IMG/VR virus record: IMGVR_UViG_3300020711_000298
Coordinates: 36,981 to 100,980 of that record
Source: a virus
Length of the DNA: 64,000 nt
Strand: one strand, 5' to 3'
The position numbers and the translations under genes were made by a program. Numbering within the stretch: the stretch's first letter is position 1; each line of letters opens with the position of its first letter. The notes under the pieces are model-generated. The model saw nothing but the letters and a program-made list of their open reading frames with translations, was not told the DNA's origin and made no database searches. Of this stretch, positions 1 through 9,515 are shown piece after piece.

Positions 1-1
1 A

Positions 2-820
2 GTAGGTTTAGAAGAAGCTAAAAAACGTTTAGGTAATGAACAATTGGCTAATCAATTTGCTCAACAATCTATTCAAGAAAGATTTAATAATAGAGTAGAT
101 AAATTAAAAGATATATTTGTAAGTATAGCTGAACCAGTTTTAGCTATAGTAAGTCCACTTATGGATTTAATAAATACAATATTACCAGCTATTAATGTTT
201 TATTACAACCAATAATTAATGATTTAAAAGCAATAGGAGTAGTTATAAGAGATCTTATATCTGAACCATTAAAAGCACTTAAAGGTATATTTTCTGGTAT
301 TATAGATATAATGAATGGAGATATTACAAATGGATTTAAAAAAATAGGAGTATCTTTATTACGTTATGTATTAAGTCCATTTCAAGCACTACTTGATGGA
401 ATTGTTACATTAATTAATTCATTTACAACAATACTTAATAAGATTCCTGGAGTAAATATTGGAGAAATAAAAGCCCCAGACTTAACTAATTCTATAGTTG
501 GACCTAATGTAGCAATGGCTGATGGAGGTATAGTAACATCTCCTACTCATGCTTTAGTAGGTGAAGCAGGACCTGAAGCTGTAATACCACTTAATCAATT
601 AATGAATGAATTTAAAGAAATGAAACAAATAACATCTCCTACTCATGCTTTAGTAGGTGAAGCAGGACCTGAAGCTGTAATACCACTTAATCAATTAATG
701 AATGAATTTAAAGAAATGAAACAAATATTAACCGCAATACTAAACAAAGAAGGTACAATAACTTTAAATGGTACAAAAATGGGTACAGCAATGGCTGTAG
801 GTTCATATAAGATTCAATAA
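2..820 (+). CDS. Tail tape-measure protein, C-terminal part (5' end outside window)
   Basis: The reading frame is open from the left edge, so the gene starts outside the window; the TTG at 44 is internal. The visible protein has long alternating hydrophobic stretches rich in Ile, Leu and Pro, as in tape-measure proteins that set tail length and line the tube. Near the C-terminus it carries the motif SPTHALVGEAGPEAVIPL, which is very common at the end of phage tape-measure proteins. That motif is present twice because of an exact DNA duplication. The gp53-like and hub genes that follow fit a tail module. The assignment rests on motif, composition and context. Confidence 0.75.
   Translation, partial: VGLEEAKKRLGNEQLANQFAQQSIQERFNNRVDKLKDIFVSIAEPVLAIVSPLMDLINTILPAINVLLQPIINDLKAIGVVIRDLISEPLKALKGIFSGIIDIMNGDITNGFKKIGVSLLRYVLSPFQALLDGIVTLINSFTTILNKIPGVNIGEIKAPDLTNSIVGPNVAMADGGIVTSPTHALVGEAGPEAVIPLNQLMNEFKEMKQITSPTHALVGEAGPEAVIPLNQLMNEFKEMKQILTAILNKEGTITLNGTKMGTAMAVGSYKIQ
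535..726 (+). repeat. Exact 96-bp tandem duplication inside the tape-measure gene
   Basis: Bases 535-630 and 631-726 are identical. The unit is 32 codons, so the frame is kept and the C-terminal SPTHALVGEAG motif block is doubled. Absence of any substitution suggests a recent duplication, or an assembly artefact. Confidence 0.95.
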
Positions 821-848
821 CTTTTAATATTTATAAACAAAAAACAAC

Positions 849-1118
849 ATGGGACTATTAAATTTATTAACATCACACGCTTCAAATTTAGGATTTAGCG
901 GAGCAACTCCAACAATAAATCCAGGCGCAACTCAACAATCTAAATTACATGCTGATGGAAATCAACCATCATATTCTTTAAATGGTGCTAATTTCCCAAC
1001 AGTAAACGCAGCATATAATGAATATATTGATGATGCGCCTAATGCTTTACCTCAACCATCTCAATTAGATTTAAACGGAGCAACACCATCTCAATATATT
1101 AATCATCTACCTCATTAA
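849..1118 (+). CDS. Small protein in tail gene cluster
   Basis: 89-residue protein rich in Asn, Ala, Pro and Gln, with no signal peptide, membrane segment or recognised domain. It lies between the tape-measure gene and a large baseplate-type gene, and its stop codon overlaps the next ATG (TAATG), so the two are probably translated together. A minor virion or assembly protein is the likely role from position only. Confidence 0.6.
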   Translation: MGLLNLLTSHASNLGFSGATPTINPGATQQSKLHADGNQPSYSLNGANFPTVNAAYNEYIDDAPNALPQPSQLDLNGATPSQYINHLPH

Positions 1119-2989
1119 TGGCTTTAATTAACCTACAAACTAATTTACGTAATTTAAAATACGGAAATGATAGGATTTATGGAGGTAGTAGTGGACAACC
1201 ATATATTACTACACCAATTCCTAATGGGACATCTGATGTAGGAAATGCCAATTATGATTTTATATTAAAAGGCGGAATAAACGCTATAACCGATTCAGCT
1301 ACAGATGTTTTACGTTTAAGTAAAATGTTTACTGATTTAAAAACCCCAAATGGGTTATTTTTTACAACTAAACAAAATTTACTTTCACGTACAGCAGTTC
1401 AAACTCAAACATCTGATATATTAAATGGAGGAATTTATACTCCATTATCAACATTAGCTGAAGCTGGTATTGTAGCGTTTGGTAGTCATTTACTTAAACA
1501 AGGTAGAAACCCATTTGATGATACTGGTGCTTATGCTACTAATAACTTTAATTTATATGGTCCTTATATAATCAACCAAAAAACTACACAACCATCTGGT
1601 GAAGATAGATTAGTTAATCTTTATAATACTTTAATAGTTTCATCAAGCAATGACATTAATATATTATCATATGATGGTGGTCCTGGTTCAGATTTAGGTA
1701 TAGGAAGTACTAATATTAGATTTGCTGACCAAAGAACAGGTATTAATAATGTTAATGGTAAAGAAATTATAAATGGAACTTACCAAACTACTAGAATGGT
1801 TCGTGTATTAAAAAACTGGATTCCATATAATGGTGCTACAAATGCCTATAATTTATTTAATAAAAATAATGATGAAGTAAGTAATTTAAATTCAACAATA
1901 TATTCAGGAACATATTCTTATGAACCAGGAATATCATATAATGTTTATAAAACAGGTTCATTAGAAACTGATACTACAGTAGCATTTACAAACGATTCTC
2001 TTACTTACACTCAAAATCAATTAAATGCTCTTGAAGGTGGTGATTTAAATAAAGATATAAGAGGTTCTCTATCAAGTCCTGGCGCTCCAAAAACTCAAGA
2101 TTTTAGAGCAATTTTAAGACAAGGATTAATAAGTTCTTCTATTATGTCTAATGCCCCATTGTATAATGTAGCTGAAAATAAAACTATTGAAGGTAGAGTA
2201 AATATGGGTGACCCGGGTAATAGTACAAACAAAAATTTAATATCTTACACCAATGGTGGTATATTAAATAGTAATAAAATAGCCCAACCCGTAGATAAAA
2301 TAACTGCTTTAGCATTGTATTCAAGTACAGCTGTAGATACAAGTGATATAGGTAAAAAAATTACAAATGATCTTGTAAAATTTAGAATAGCATCTATACA
2401 TAACAATAATCCTTCTCAAAAAACATTTATGCATTTTAGAGCAGCATTAAATAACTTTTCAGACTCATATAACGCAACTTGGAATTCAGCAACATATTTA
2501 GGTAGAGGTGAAAATTTTTATACATATAGTAATTTTACACGAACAATATCTTTAAGTTGGACTATAGCAGCCCAATCAAAACAAGAACTTATACCAATAT
2601 ATAAAAAATTAAATTACTTAGCTTCAAACATAGCTCCAGATTATACAAATCTTGGTTATATGACTGGTAATTTAGTACAACTTACTGTAGGTGGATATTT
2701 ATATGAACAAGTTGGTATTATAACAGGTTTAGTTTACGATATACAAGAAGACACACCTTGGGAAATAGGAATAAATGATGATGCTACTAATTATGATTCA
2801 AGTGTAAAAGAATTACCTCATGTTATTAGAGTATCTAGTTTTACATTTATACCAATACAAAACTTTATACCAGCTAAACAATCAGTAAATGGTAATACAG
2901 CAGCATCTATTATAGATAATAATGAGTATGGTCCTGAACGTTTTATAGCGTTAAATAATGGAACTATTTATAATAATTATGATTCATAA
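1118..2989 (+). CDS. Probable baseplate / tail-tube-associated structural protein
   Basis: 623 residues, rich in Asn, Thr, Ser and Tyr, without membrane segments. The C-terminal third reads like the conserved part of baseplate or tube-initiator proteins: a TISLSWTIAAQSKQELIPIY block, a 'YMTGNLVQLTVGGYL' strand region, then a WEIG and 'SSFTFIPIQNF' ending. Position just before the gp53-like and hub genes supports a baseplate role. I cannot name a T4 counterpart with confidence; gp48/gp54-type tube-initiator proteins are the most likely comparison. Confidence 0.5.
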   Translation: MALINLQTNLRNLKYGNDRIYGGSSGQPYITTPIPNGTSDVGNANYDFILKGGINAITDSATDVLRLSKMFTDLKTPNGLFFTTKQNLLSRTAVQTQTSDILNGGIYTPLSTLAEAGIVAFGSHLLKQGRNPFDDTGAYATNNFNLYGPYIINQKTTQPSGEDRLVNLYNTLIVSSSNDINILSYDGGPGSDLGIGSTNIRFADQRTGINNVNGKEIINGTYQTTRMVRVLKNWIPYNGATNAYNLFNKNNDEVSNLNSTIYSGTYSYEPGISYNVYKTGSLETDTTVAFTNDSLTYTQNQLNALEGGDLNKDIRGSLSSPGAPKTQDFRAILRQGLISSSIMSNAPLYNVAENKTIEGRVNMGDPGNSTNKNLISYTNGGILNSNKIAQPVDKITALALYSSTAVDTSDIGKKITNDLVKFRIASIHNNNPSQKTFMHFRAALNNFSDSYNATWNSATYLGRGENFYTYSNFTRTISLSWTIAAQSKQELIPIYKKLNYLASNIAPDYTNLGYMTGNLVQLTVGGYLYEQVGIITGLVYDIQEDTPWEIGINDDATNYDSSVKELPHVIRVSSFTFIPIQNFIPAKQSVNGNTAASIIDNNEYGPERFIALNNGTIYNNYDS

Positions 2990-3013
2990 TAAAATATTTT
3001 AATATAATTAATA

Positions 3014-3337
3014 ATGAACAGATACCAAAATATACCTAAAACTGTAATAAACAAACGCCCACTTTATAGAACTTCACGTTACCCTGAAGTTCCTTTAAGT
3101 TCGGATGATATTTACGTTTATACAACACAAGGTGATAGATTTGATATTTTAGCAAATCAATATTATGGTGACAGTTCATTATGGTGGATAATATCTATAG
3201 CTAATACAGGAACCGCAGGTACATCTAGTCCTTCAGACTTACCACAAAATTCTCTAGTAATACCTGAAGGAATACAAATTAGAATACCAGCATATCCACA
3301 ATCAACCATAAATGATTTTAACTCAATAAACCAATAA
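3014..3337 (+). CDS. Baseplate wedge protein, gp53-like (LysM-like fold)
   Basis: 107 residues. The core 'YTTQGDRFDILANQYYGDSSLWWIISIAN' region and the later 'VIPEGIQIRIP' match the LysM-like pattern of T4 gp53-type wedge proteins: a short strand, a DxLAxxYYGD helix, a WWII segment and a closing IRIP strand. In T4 gp53 clamps neighbouring wedges during baseplate assembly. The hub gene follows 4 bases later. Family assignment is good; the exact structural role is inferred from T4. Confidence 0.75.
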   Translation: MNRYQNIPKTVINKRPLYRTSRYPEVPLSSDDIYVYTTQGDRFDILANQYYGDSSLWWIISIANTGTAGTSSPSDLPQNSLVIPEGIQIRIPAYPQSTINDFNSINQ

Positions 3338-3341
3338 AGTT

Positions 3342-6098
3342 ATGAATATAGTAGGAGAAAGTTTTCCTCAACCTATAGTAGACCAAATAAATACTCGTCA
3401 AAAGAAAAAAGGAACACCCAACAGGGACCCTGAACTTCTTACTTGGATGAATTCAAATACAGGGTGGGTTAGATTAATATCTTCAGTAGATGTTGATCCT
3501 ACACGTTATGCTTTTAAAAATGCTCCTTTACAAAATGCTCAATTAATAAATTCTGATTTAGCTAGACAATATATTCTATTTGGAGGTGTTTCAGATGGGA
3601 TAGGTAAAGCAGGATTACGTTCTGGAATAGCTACTGATAAGTCAATACATAATAATAATGCTTATGGTTTAGGTGGATCTGAAGAATTTGGTTTAGTTCC
3701 TATGCCTGGTATTACTTCATTTAATATTAAAACAGAAAATAAAGGTTCACTTAAAACAGCCACTATTGGGATCAAAGCTTATAATAGAACACAATTCGAT
3801 ATTATAAATACATTATATTTAAGTTTAGGTTATTCCGTTTTAATAGAATGGGGTAATACAATGTATTATGATAATGATATAAATAAACCATTAGAAACAA
3901 ATAATCCATATAATTTAGTTGAAGAATTTTTAGGTTTAAATAAACTTAAAGGAGTATATAAATGGGATGCTATACTTCCTAAAATTCAAGAATATCGTTT
4001 AAAGTCATGTGGTAACTATGATGCTGCTTTAGGTAAAGTAGTTAACTTTTCTTGGACATTAGATCGAGATTTAAGTTATAATATTACACTTACTGTTAGG
4101 ACAATAGGAGATATAATTGAATCTCTTAAAGTAAATATACTAACTGGAAATATAAAATTACAAATTACTCCTCCAAAATCAACTAGCACTACTCCTACAG
4201 AACAAAACCCTGTAGCTAACTTTGCTAATTCAAGCGATATTGGAACCATGATGTATAATATTCAACTTGATTTAGATAAAAAATCAGATTCAAATACTCC
4301 TACAGGTGTTAGTGTTTTAAAATTTACCAAAATAACACAAGCAATAAAACAAACATATGATGAAACTAAAAATGGAAACCAATATTATATTAGGTTAGGT
4401 TGGTTTTTAGAAATATTGCAAAATAGTATCATACCTGATGTTAAAAACGGAAATGTTAATACAAAATATATAACATTTGATACTGACATAGAATCAAATT
4501 TAATATCATTATATAGTAGACAACTAAGCGCTGACCCATCAGTATGTTTATTTAATACTAAATATACATTAAATAATGGAGAACAAGTAGAAATTTTAAA
4601 TTATGGTGAACAGTTTAAATTTTATGATCCTGATATAAAATGTTATTATGGGAAATTTATGAATGTATATTTTAATATGAATTACATTGTAAGTTCTTTA
4701 ACAAAATTAATAGACAATGAAGGTAAAATAATATTAATAGATTTTTTAAAACAACTTAGCTCTGATTTTTGTAAAGTTACAGGAAACTATAATAAAATTG
4801 AACCAACAATAAATGAAGAAATAAATAAAATAGTTTTTGTAGATGATGTGCCTATACCAGGATATGAGACATTATTAAAAAAAATAAATCCAACAGGATC
4901 ATTTAATGATGCTTTTTTTGTATTATATGGATTTAATAAAGCAACTAATAATAATTTAGCAGGTATTGTTAGGGATTTAAGTTTAACTACTACTATTACA
5001 CCACAATTAGCAAGTTTAATTACTATTGGTGCTCAAGCTAATGGTTATATAACAGGTCAAGATTCAACATCATTATCCACAATAAATCGTGGTTTAACAG
5101 ATAGAGTTAAACAAGAAATAATAGACCCTATCTCATCATCTGATTTTGATATCAATAAAATTTTAGGGCTTAGTGGGACTGGATTAACTATTAATGCGAC
5201 TACTCCACCACCATCTTTAGAAACTAAATATGTTAACCAAATTGGAATATTTAATACTTTTATAACTACATTAGGATCAATTAATGGTTCAAAACCAAAA
5301 TGGGACCAAAATGCTATTGATAATTTTAAAAACATAAATACTCAATTTGCAGAATATGACCAATATGCTCAAACAAGAAATGCTCAATTAAATAATCCAT
5401 CTGGATATATAGGTTCTCCTACTATAGGATTTTTACCATTTGGTTTAACATTAACTATAGATGGCCTTTCAGGAATGAAAGTATACCAAAAATATACTAT
5501 GGATACTCATTTTTTACCTTCAAATTATCCTGAATCATTAGAATTCTTAATCAACGGTATAACACATGAGATTAAAGATAATCAATGGATTACAACTATT
5601 GAATCATTCGCTGTTCCTAAAAATCCATTTGGAACACAAGATACTCCTATAACATCAGATGGCAGAGTACAAGGTGTTTCTCCAATAGTAAGAGGAAATA
5701 ATTATCCAGCAGCAAATTCAAAACAATATAGTAATATTAAATTTCAAAATATAGGACAAGGTAACCCATCTGATGATAAAATAAACCCAACTATTCTATC
5801 AGATATAAACAAAGCAGCTAAAAATACAGGAATAGTAGTATCTGTTACAACAGCAGTTAGTGGACATCATGATAATCCTCCAAGTCGACATTCTTCAGGT
5901 AATGCTGTAGATATAGCTTTAATAGACGGAATACCAGTAAGTCCAAATGCTTCTAATAGAGCAAAAATAGATACTTTTGTAAATGCACTTCAAAGCATAG
6001 GGTATTCTAAAAACTTAGAAAATGGAACTTTAAAATCTGTATTAACATTTGGTTTTCCAAATCATAATAATCATATTCACGTATCAAGTCAAGTATAA
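3342..6098 (+). CDS. Baseplate hub protein fused to C-terminal M15-like peptidase
   Basis: 918 residues. The body contains hub-type segments, including a self-contained 'SVLIEWGN' region and, around residues 700-770, 'GLTLTIDGLSGMKVYQKYTM' followed by an ITHEIKDNQWITTIESF strand typical of baseplate hub proteins. The last ~120 residues form a separate domain with the metal-binding pattern of M15 D,D-carboxypeptidases/endopeptidases: SRHSSGNAVDIA (His850, Asp857) and HNNHIHVSS (His911, His913). This suggests a tail-borne enzyme that cuts peptidoglycan stem peptides during entry, the role gp5 lysozyme has in T4. Domain borders and specificity are inferred. Confidence 0.7.
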   Translation: MNIVGESFPQPIVDQINTRQKKKGTPNRDPELLTWMNSNTGWVRLISSVDVDPTRYAFKNAPLQNAQLINSDLARQYILFGGVSDGIGKAGLRSGIATDKSIHNNNAYGLGGSEEFGLVPMPGITSFNIKTENKGSLKTATIGIKAYNRTQFDIINTLYLSLGYSVLIEWGNTMYYDNDINKPLETNNPYNLVEEFLGLNKLKGVYKWDAILPKIQEYRLKSCGNYDAALGKVVNFSWTLDRDLSYNITLTVRTIGDIIESLKVNILTGNIKLQITPPKSTSTTPTEQNPVANFANSSDIGTMMYNIQLDLDKKSDSNTPTGVSVLKFTKITQAIKQTYDETKNGNQYYIRLGWFLEILQNSIIPDVKNGNVNTKYITFDTDIESNLISLYSRQLSADPSVCLFNTKYTLNNGEQVEILNYGEQFKFYDPDIKCYYGKFMNVYFNMNYIVSSLTKLIDNEGKIILIDFLKQLSSDFCKVTGNYNKIEPTINEEINKIVFVDDVPIPGYETLLKKINPTGSFNDAFFVLYGFNKATNNNLAGIVRDLSLTTTITPQLASLITIGAQANGYITGQDSTSLSTINRGLTDRVKQEIIDPISSSDFDINKILGLSGTGLTINATTPPPSLETKYVNQIGIFNTFITTLGSINGSKPKWDQNAIDNFKNINTQFAEYDQYAQTRNAQLNNPSGYIGSPTIGFLPFGLTLTIDGLSGMKVYQKYTMDTHFLPSNYPESLEFLINGITHEIKDNQWITTIESFAVPKNPFGTQDTPITSDGRVQGVSPIVRGNNYPAANSKQYSNIKFQNIGQGNPSDDKINPTILSDINKAAKNTGIVVSVTTAVSGHHDNPPSRHSSGNAVDIALIDGIPVSPNASNRAKIDTFVNALQSIGYSKNLENGTLKSVLTFGFPNHNNHIHVSSQV

Positions 6099-6100
6099 AA

Positions 6101-6703
6101 ATGTATTACCCATTATCTCAAATAAAAACCAATTTATATACTAATGGTGGAGAATATACTTATATCTCATCTGGTGAATCATATACTGGATATTATTGGA
6201 AAGCATCAGATGGAAAAATATTTTCAGGTAAAACTCCACAAGACACACCTGTAGAAGAATTAACACCTATAACTACTCAAAATTTTAATACATCTTCCAG
6301 TAATATATTCTTAAGTATAAATCAAGAAGATACAAATAATACAACATATCTTAATATAAAAAATATATCTGTTAATAATACTATTTATATTCCTCCATAT
6401 TCATTAACATTACCTACATCTCAAGATTATCAAATCGGAGAATTTACAAGATATTTTTGTAAAAAATCAAACGAAGTAGTTTATATTGAAATTAGTCAAG
6501 ATACATACAATTTATTACTTAATAAAGACCAACGTATATTATGGCAATTATATACTCCATTTAATATCCCATGGCAAATTACTGGAGATAAACAAATTGT
6601 AACTCAAACTAATCAAAATATAGTTGAATTAACAATATTTAAAAACAAATATTATCGTTTTAACGATTATCTTAAAAACGACTATTTAAAGTATTTTAAA
6701 TAA
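6101..6703 (+). CDS. Tail-region protein of unknown function
   Basis: 200 residues starting 3 bases after the hub gene. The first 60 residues are rich in Tyr, Gly and Ser, with 'YYWKASDGKIFSGKTPQDTP', and the rest looks like beta-sheet. No signal peptide or known catalytic motif. A small baseplate or fibre-attachment protein would fit the position. Confidence 0.55.
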   Translation: MYYPLSQIKTNLYTNGGEYTYISSGESYTGYYWKASDGKIFSGKTPQDTPVEELTPITTQNFNTSSSNIFLSINQEDTNNTTYLNIKNISVNNTIYIPPYSLTLPTSQDYQIGEFTRYFCKKSNEVVYIEISQDTYNLLLNKDQRILWQLYTPFNIPWQITGDKQIVTQTNQNIVELTIFKNKYYRFNDYLKNDYLKYFK

Positions 6704-6705
6704 AA

Positions 6706-6737
6706 CTTGGTTATTTAAGCCTTTTTTATTATCTTTA
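6706..6737 (+). promoter_or_regulatory. Candidate host-type -33/-7 promoter
   Basis: CTTG at 6706-6709, a 20-base spacer, then TATCTTT at 6730-6736. It follows the last tail gene and would transcribe the polymerase-like gene. The -7 box ends at the TTG used here as start codon, so the real start may be further on. Confidence 0.5.
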
Positions 6738-8030
6738 TTGAAAATAAAAGTTTTGTTTTATCTAGTAGAAAATACAGATCAATTACGTTCATTCTATAAT
6801 AAAGGCTATAAAAAAGCATTTGTTGAAGTAATACCATATAGTGATTTAGTACATCCCATTCTAAATCAAGTTTCATTACTGTATATAAAACCTATAACAG
6901 GCGATGATGAAAAAGGATATATATTAAGTGTTGATCATAATGAAACATTACCTGTAAATATAAAACATATAAATCAAATACTTAAACAATTTGATGAAAT
7001 ATATGTTAGGGATAAAAAAACATTTTTATATTATTTCCAAATTAAACAAACAATAGATATATGCCTTTCATCACCCCCATATACACATCCTACAACATCA
7101 GTTCATGAATATTTTTATAATATATACCCTTCACGTTTAGATATAAATCGAATTATACCTATAGTTAAACATTATGAAAGATGTGAAAATATGTATAAAC
7201 AGGTAAAAAATTATATTAGACCTTACGATAATAAACATTTCGATAAACTAATATATTCAATGTTTTATATTGAAAAAAATGGTATAAAAATAGATAAAGA
7301 TTTATTTAAACAATATTTAAAACCAAACAATGAGTTATTTAATATTAAAGATAGTAAAATATATACCCACTATAATTTACACACAATCACAGGTAGACCT
7401 TCTAACGCTTTTAATAATATCAATTTTGCCGCGTTAAATAAAGATAATGGATGCAGAATGGTTTTCATACCTGAAAATGATAAATTTGCCGAAATAGACA
7501 TCTCAGCATATCATCCAACATTAGCAGCACAATTAATAGGATATAAATTTAATGGTCCAATATATGAGACATTCGCTCAATATGCTCAAATAGACGTTAA
7601 AATAGCCAAAGAATTAATGTTTAAACAATTATACGGCGGAGTATATGATTCTTATAAAGACTGGGAATTTTTCGCCAAGATAATCGAGTATACTAATAAT
7701 ATATGGTTACAGTTTGAAAAACAAGGTTATGTTCAAGTACCTAATTCAAGTAAAATATTTTACAAAAATGAGTTGGAAAATATGAACCCGCAAAAACTAT
7801 TTAATTATATACTTCAAAACTTAGAAACATCAAATAATTCTCGTATTATATGGGATATTATAAAAATATTAAAAGATAAAAATACAAAAATAGTATTATA
7901 CACTTATGATGCTTTATTATTTGATTGGGACAAAGATGAACAAGACGTAATGGATGCTATAGATGATATATTTAAAAAATACAATCTAAAAATTAAATAC
8001 AATTATGGAACAAACTACGATTTTGCATAA
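6738..8030 (+). CDS. Reduced family A DNA polymerase-like protein
   Basis: 430 residues. The C-terminal half carries family A polymerase landmarks: TGRPSNAFNNINFAAL (as in TGRLSSxxPNLQN), motif A 'AEIDISAYHPTLAAQL' near residue 252, a motif B-like KELMFKQLYGG, and motif C 'YTYDALLF' near residue 390. Both palm aspartates are kept, but the Glu of the usual HDE in motif C is Ala. The N-terminal ~180 residues lack a visible 3'-5' exonuclease. The phage also encodes a T4-type family B polymerase, so this is an extra enzyme of unclear role. The start is uncertain: TTG 6738 touches the -7 box, and TTG 6753 is an alternative. Confidence 0.6.
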   Translation: MKIKVLFYLVENTDQLRSFYNKGYKKAFVEVIPYSDLVHPILNQVSLLYIKPITGDDEKGYILSVDHNETLPVNIKHINQILKQFDEIYVRDKKTFLYYFQIKQTIDICLSSPPYTHPTTSVHEYFYNIYPSRLDINRIIPIVKHYERCENMYKQVKNYIRPYDNKHFDKLIYSMFYIEKNGIKIDKDLFKQYLKPNNELFNIKDSKIYTHYNLHTITGRPSNAFNNINFAALNKDNGCRMVFIPENDKFAEIDISAYHPTLAAQLIGYKFNGPIYETFAQYAQIDVKIAKELMFKQLYGGVYDSYKDWEFFAKIIEYTNNIWLQFEKQGYVQVPNSSKIFYKNELENMNPQKLFNYILQNLETSNNSRIIWDIIKILKDKNTKIVLYTYDALLFDWDKDEQDVMDAIDDIFKKYNLKIKYNYGTNYDFA

Positions 8031-8469
8031 ACTATACAATATTTATTGGGAGGACAATTTTGACCTAATAAATAATACAGATTTGAATAATAGATTATTA
8101 TGCTCTTTTTCTAGTTTAGAAGGATTAGATATTCTTATAGAAAATATTAAGAGTTCATACACCATAATGTATAATAAAATGTTTGTGCTTTATGTTAAAA
8201 GTACAGACGAATATGTTATTACATATAATATAGAACAAGGTAATGTTAATAACATGCCATCTAATACAATACTTGTGCATAGAAAAAAAGAACACAACGT
8301 ATTATACACTATTAACGCTTTAAATGAACTAATCAAAAAATTAAATGGAGGTGTTGTTAACCCAGCATTCCCTATTGAGTGGCAACATTATCGTAATAGT
8401 ATATTATTAACTACTCAAAATGAATTAAAACAATTAAATACTAAAATTCATAAAATTATAGAATTATGA
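8005..8469 (+). CDS. Hypothetical protein overlapping the polymerase-like gene
   Basis: 154 residues, beginning inside the end of the previous gene in another frame, which suggests coupled translation. Acidic N-terminus, no membrane segment, no motif I recognise. Its partner gene suggests a role in DNA metabolism, but nothing in the protein shows it. Confidence 0.6.
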   Translation: MEQTTILHKLYNIYWEDNFDLINNTDLNNRLLCSFSSLEGLDILIENIKSSYTIMYNKMFVLYVKSTDEYVITYNIEQGNVNNMPSNTILVHRKKEHNVLYTINALNELIKKLNGGVVNPAFPIEWQHYRNSILLTTQNELKQLNTKIHKIIEL

Positions 8470-8531
8470 ATAAAGAATTTCAAAGAAGCTATAGCTAAAG
8501 TTATTGAAATAATGAATAATTTTAAAAATAG

Positions 8532-8563
8532 TTTGGCTATTCAAAAATAGGTTATTATATTGA
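8532..8563 (+). promoter_or_regulatory. Candidate -33/-7 promoter for SSB
   Basis: TTTGGCT with TTTG at 8532-8535, 20 bases, then TATATTG at 8556-8562. The SSB gene starts 26 bases later. Confidence 0.6.
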
Positions 8564-8588
8564 TGTTATATTTAAAATTTTATAGTTT

Positions 8589-9452
8589 ATGGATTTAAAT
8601 GAAATTAAGAGTCGCTTGAACTCTCTACAACAAGCAAAATCATCTAAAGGCGGCGGTGAAAAGAAAAATGTATTTTTCAAACCAGCTATTGGAAAACAAG
8701 TAGTTCGTGTTGTACCAAACAAATACAACAAAAAGAACCCATTTACAGAAGTACTAATACATTATGGTATTGGTAACAAAACAATGATCTCTCCTCAAAA
8801 CTGGGGTGAAAAAGATCCAATTGTTGAGTTCGCAAAAGAACTTCGTAAAACAGGTGACAAAGAAAATTGGCGTTTAGCTAAAAAATTGGAACCAAAAATG
8901 CGAGTGTTTGTTCCTGTAGTAGTACGTGGACAAGAAAGCGAAGGTGTTAAATTATGGAATTTCGGTAAGGAAACTTATATGGATTTCTTAAATTTAGCAG
9001 ACAATGAAGATATTGGTGATTTCACTGATGTAGCAGAAGGTAGAGACATTACATTAAACACTGTAGGTCCTGAAGTAACAGGTACAGCGTATAATAAAAC
9101 AACTATTATGCCTCGTACTAAACAAACATCATTAGTTGATGATAAAGTACTTATCAAAAAACTACTTGAAGACCAACCAAACCCAATTGAAACGTTTAAA
9201 AAATACTCTTATGAGGAAATGAAACAAGCGCTTCAAGAATGGCTAAACCCAGAAGAAACAGAAACTGAAGAAACTGAAGTTGAAGAAACAGTAATTGAAA
9301 CTCCTAAAACATCAACTAAGAAAAATTACGAGTTAAAAACACCAGCTAAGAAACAAGCAAGTAAAGCAGATAAATTTAATGCTATATTTGAAGATGAAAA
9401 TGGAAATGAAGATGAAAATAATGGTGATAACGATGATGATTTGCCATTCTAG
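8589..9452 (+). CDS. Single-stranded DNA-binding protein, gp32-like
   Basis: 287 residues, like T4 gp32 (301). A basic N-terminal segment (residues 15-45) precedes a core with 'FFKPAIGKQVVRVVPN', 'WGEKDPIVEFAKELRKTGD' and 'RVFVPVVVRGQE', the pattern of gp32 OB-fold cores in T4-like phages. After a helix-rich linker comes a Glu/Thr-rich stretch and a very acidic tail ending DDDLPF. The protein has no cysteine, so the zinc site of T4 gp32 is absent. It should coat ssDNA at the fork and recruit UvsX and helicase, whose genes follow. A terminator separates it from uvsX, allowing higher expression. Confidence 0.85.
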   Translation: MDLNEIKSRLNSLQQAKSSKGGGEKKNVFFKPAIGKQVVRVVPNKYNKKNPFTEVLIHYGIGNKTMISPQNWGEKDPIVEFAKELRKTGDKENWRLAKKLEPKMRVFVPVVVRGQESEGVKLWNFGKETYMDFLNLADNEDIGDFTDVAEGRDITLNTVGPEVTGTAYNKTTIMPRTKQTSLVDDKVLIKKLLEDQPNPIETFKKYSYEEMKQALQEWLNPEETETEETEVEETVIETPKTSTKKNYELKTPAKKQASKADKFNAIFEDENGNEDENNGDNDDDLPF

Positions 9453-9462
9453 ATATTAAAAT

Positions 9463-9488
9463 AAGCCCCTCAATAGAGGGGTTTATTT
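9463..9488 (+). terminator. Rho-independent terminator after SSB gene
   Basis: CCCCTC (9466-9471), AATA loop, GAGGGG (9476-9481), then TTTATTT. It lies 11 bases after the SSB stop codon. Confidence 0.85.
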
Positions 9489-9515
9489 ACCTTAAAATAA
9501 AAATATAATAATATT

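Noticed and set aside
826-835. T4-type late promoter TATAAATA
   Set aside because: Only the reverse complement, TATTTATA, is seen here, and all genes run on the + strand, so it cannot serve them in the T4 manner.
5057-5335. Open frame on the - strand inside the hub gene
   Set aside because: No motif or start signal, and it lies wholly within a well-supported gene. The same applies to 13710-14117, 33659-34066 and 42937-43323.
8466-8498. Short ATG frame after the gene at 8005
   Set aside because: Only ten codons before a stop; nothing supports translation.
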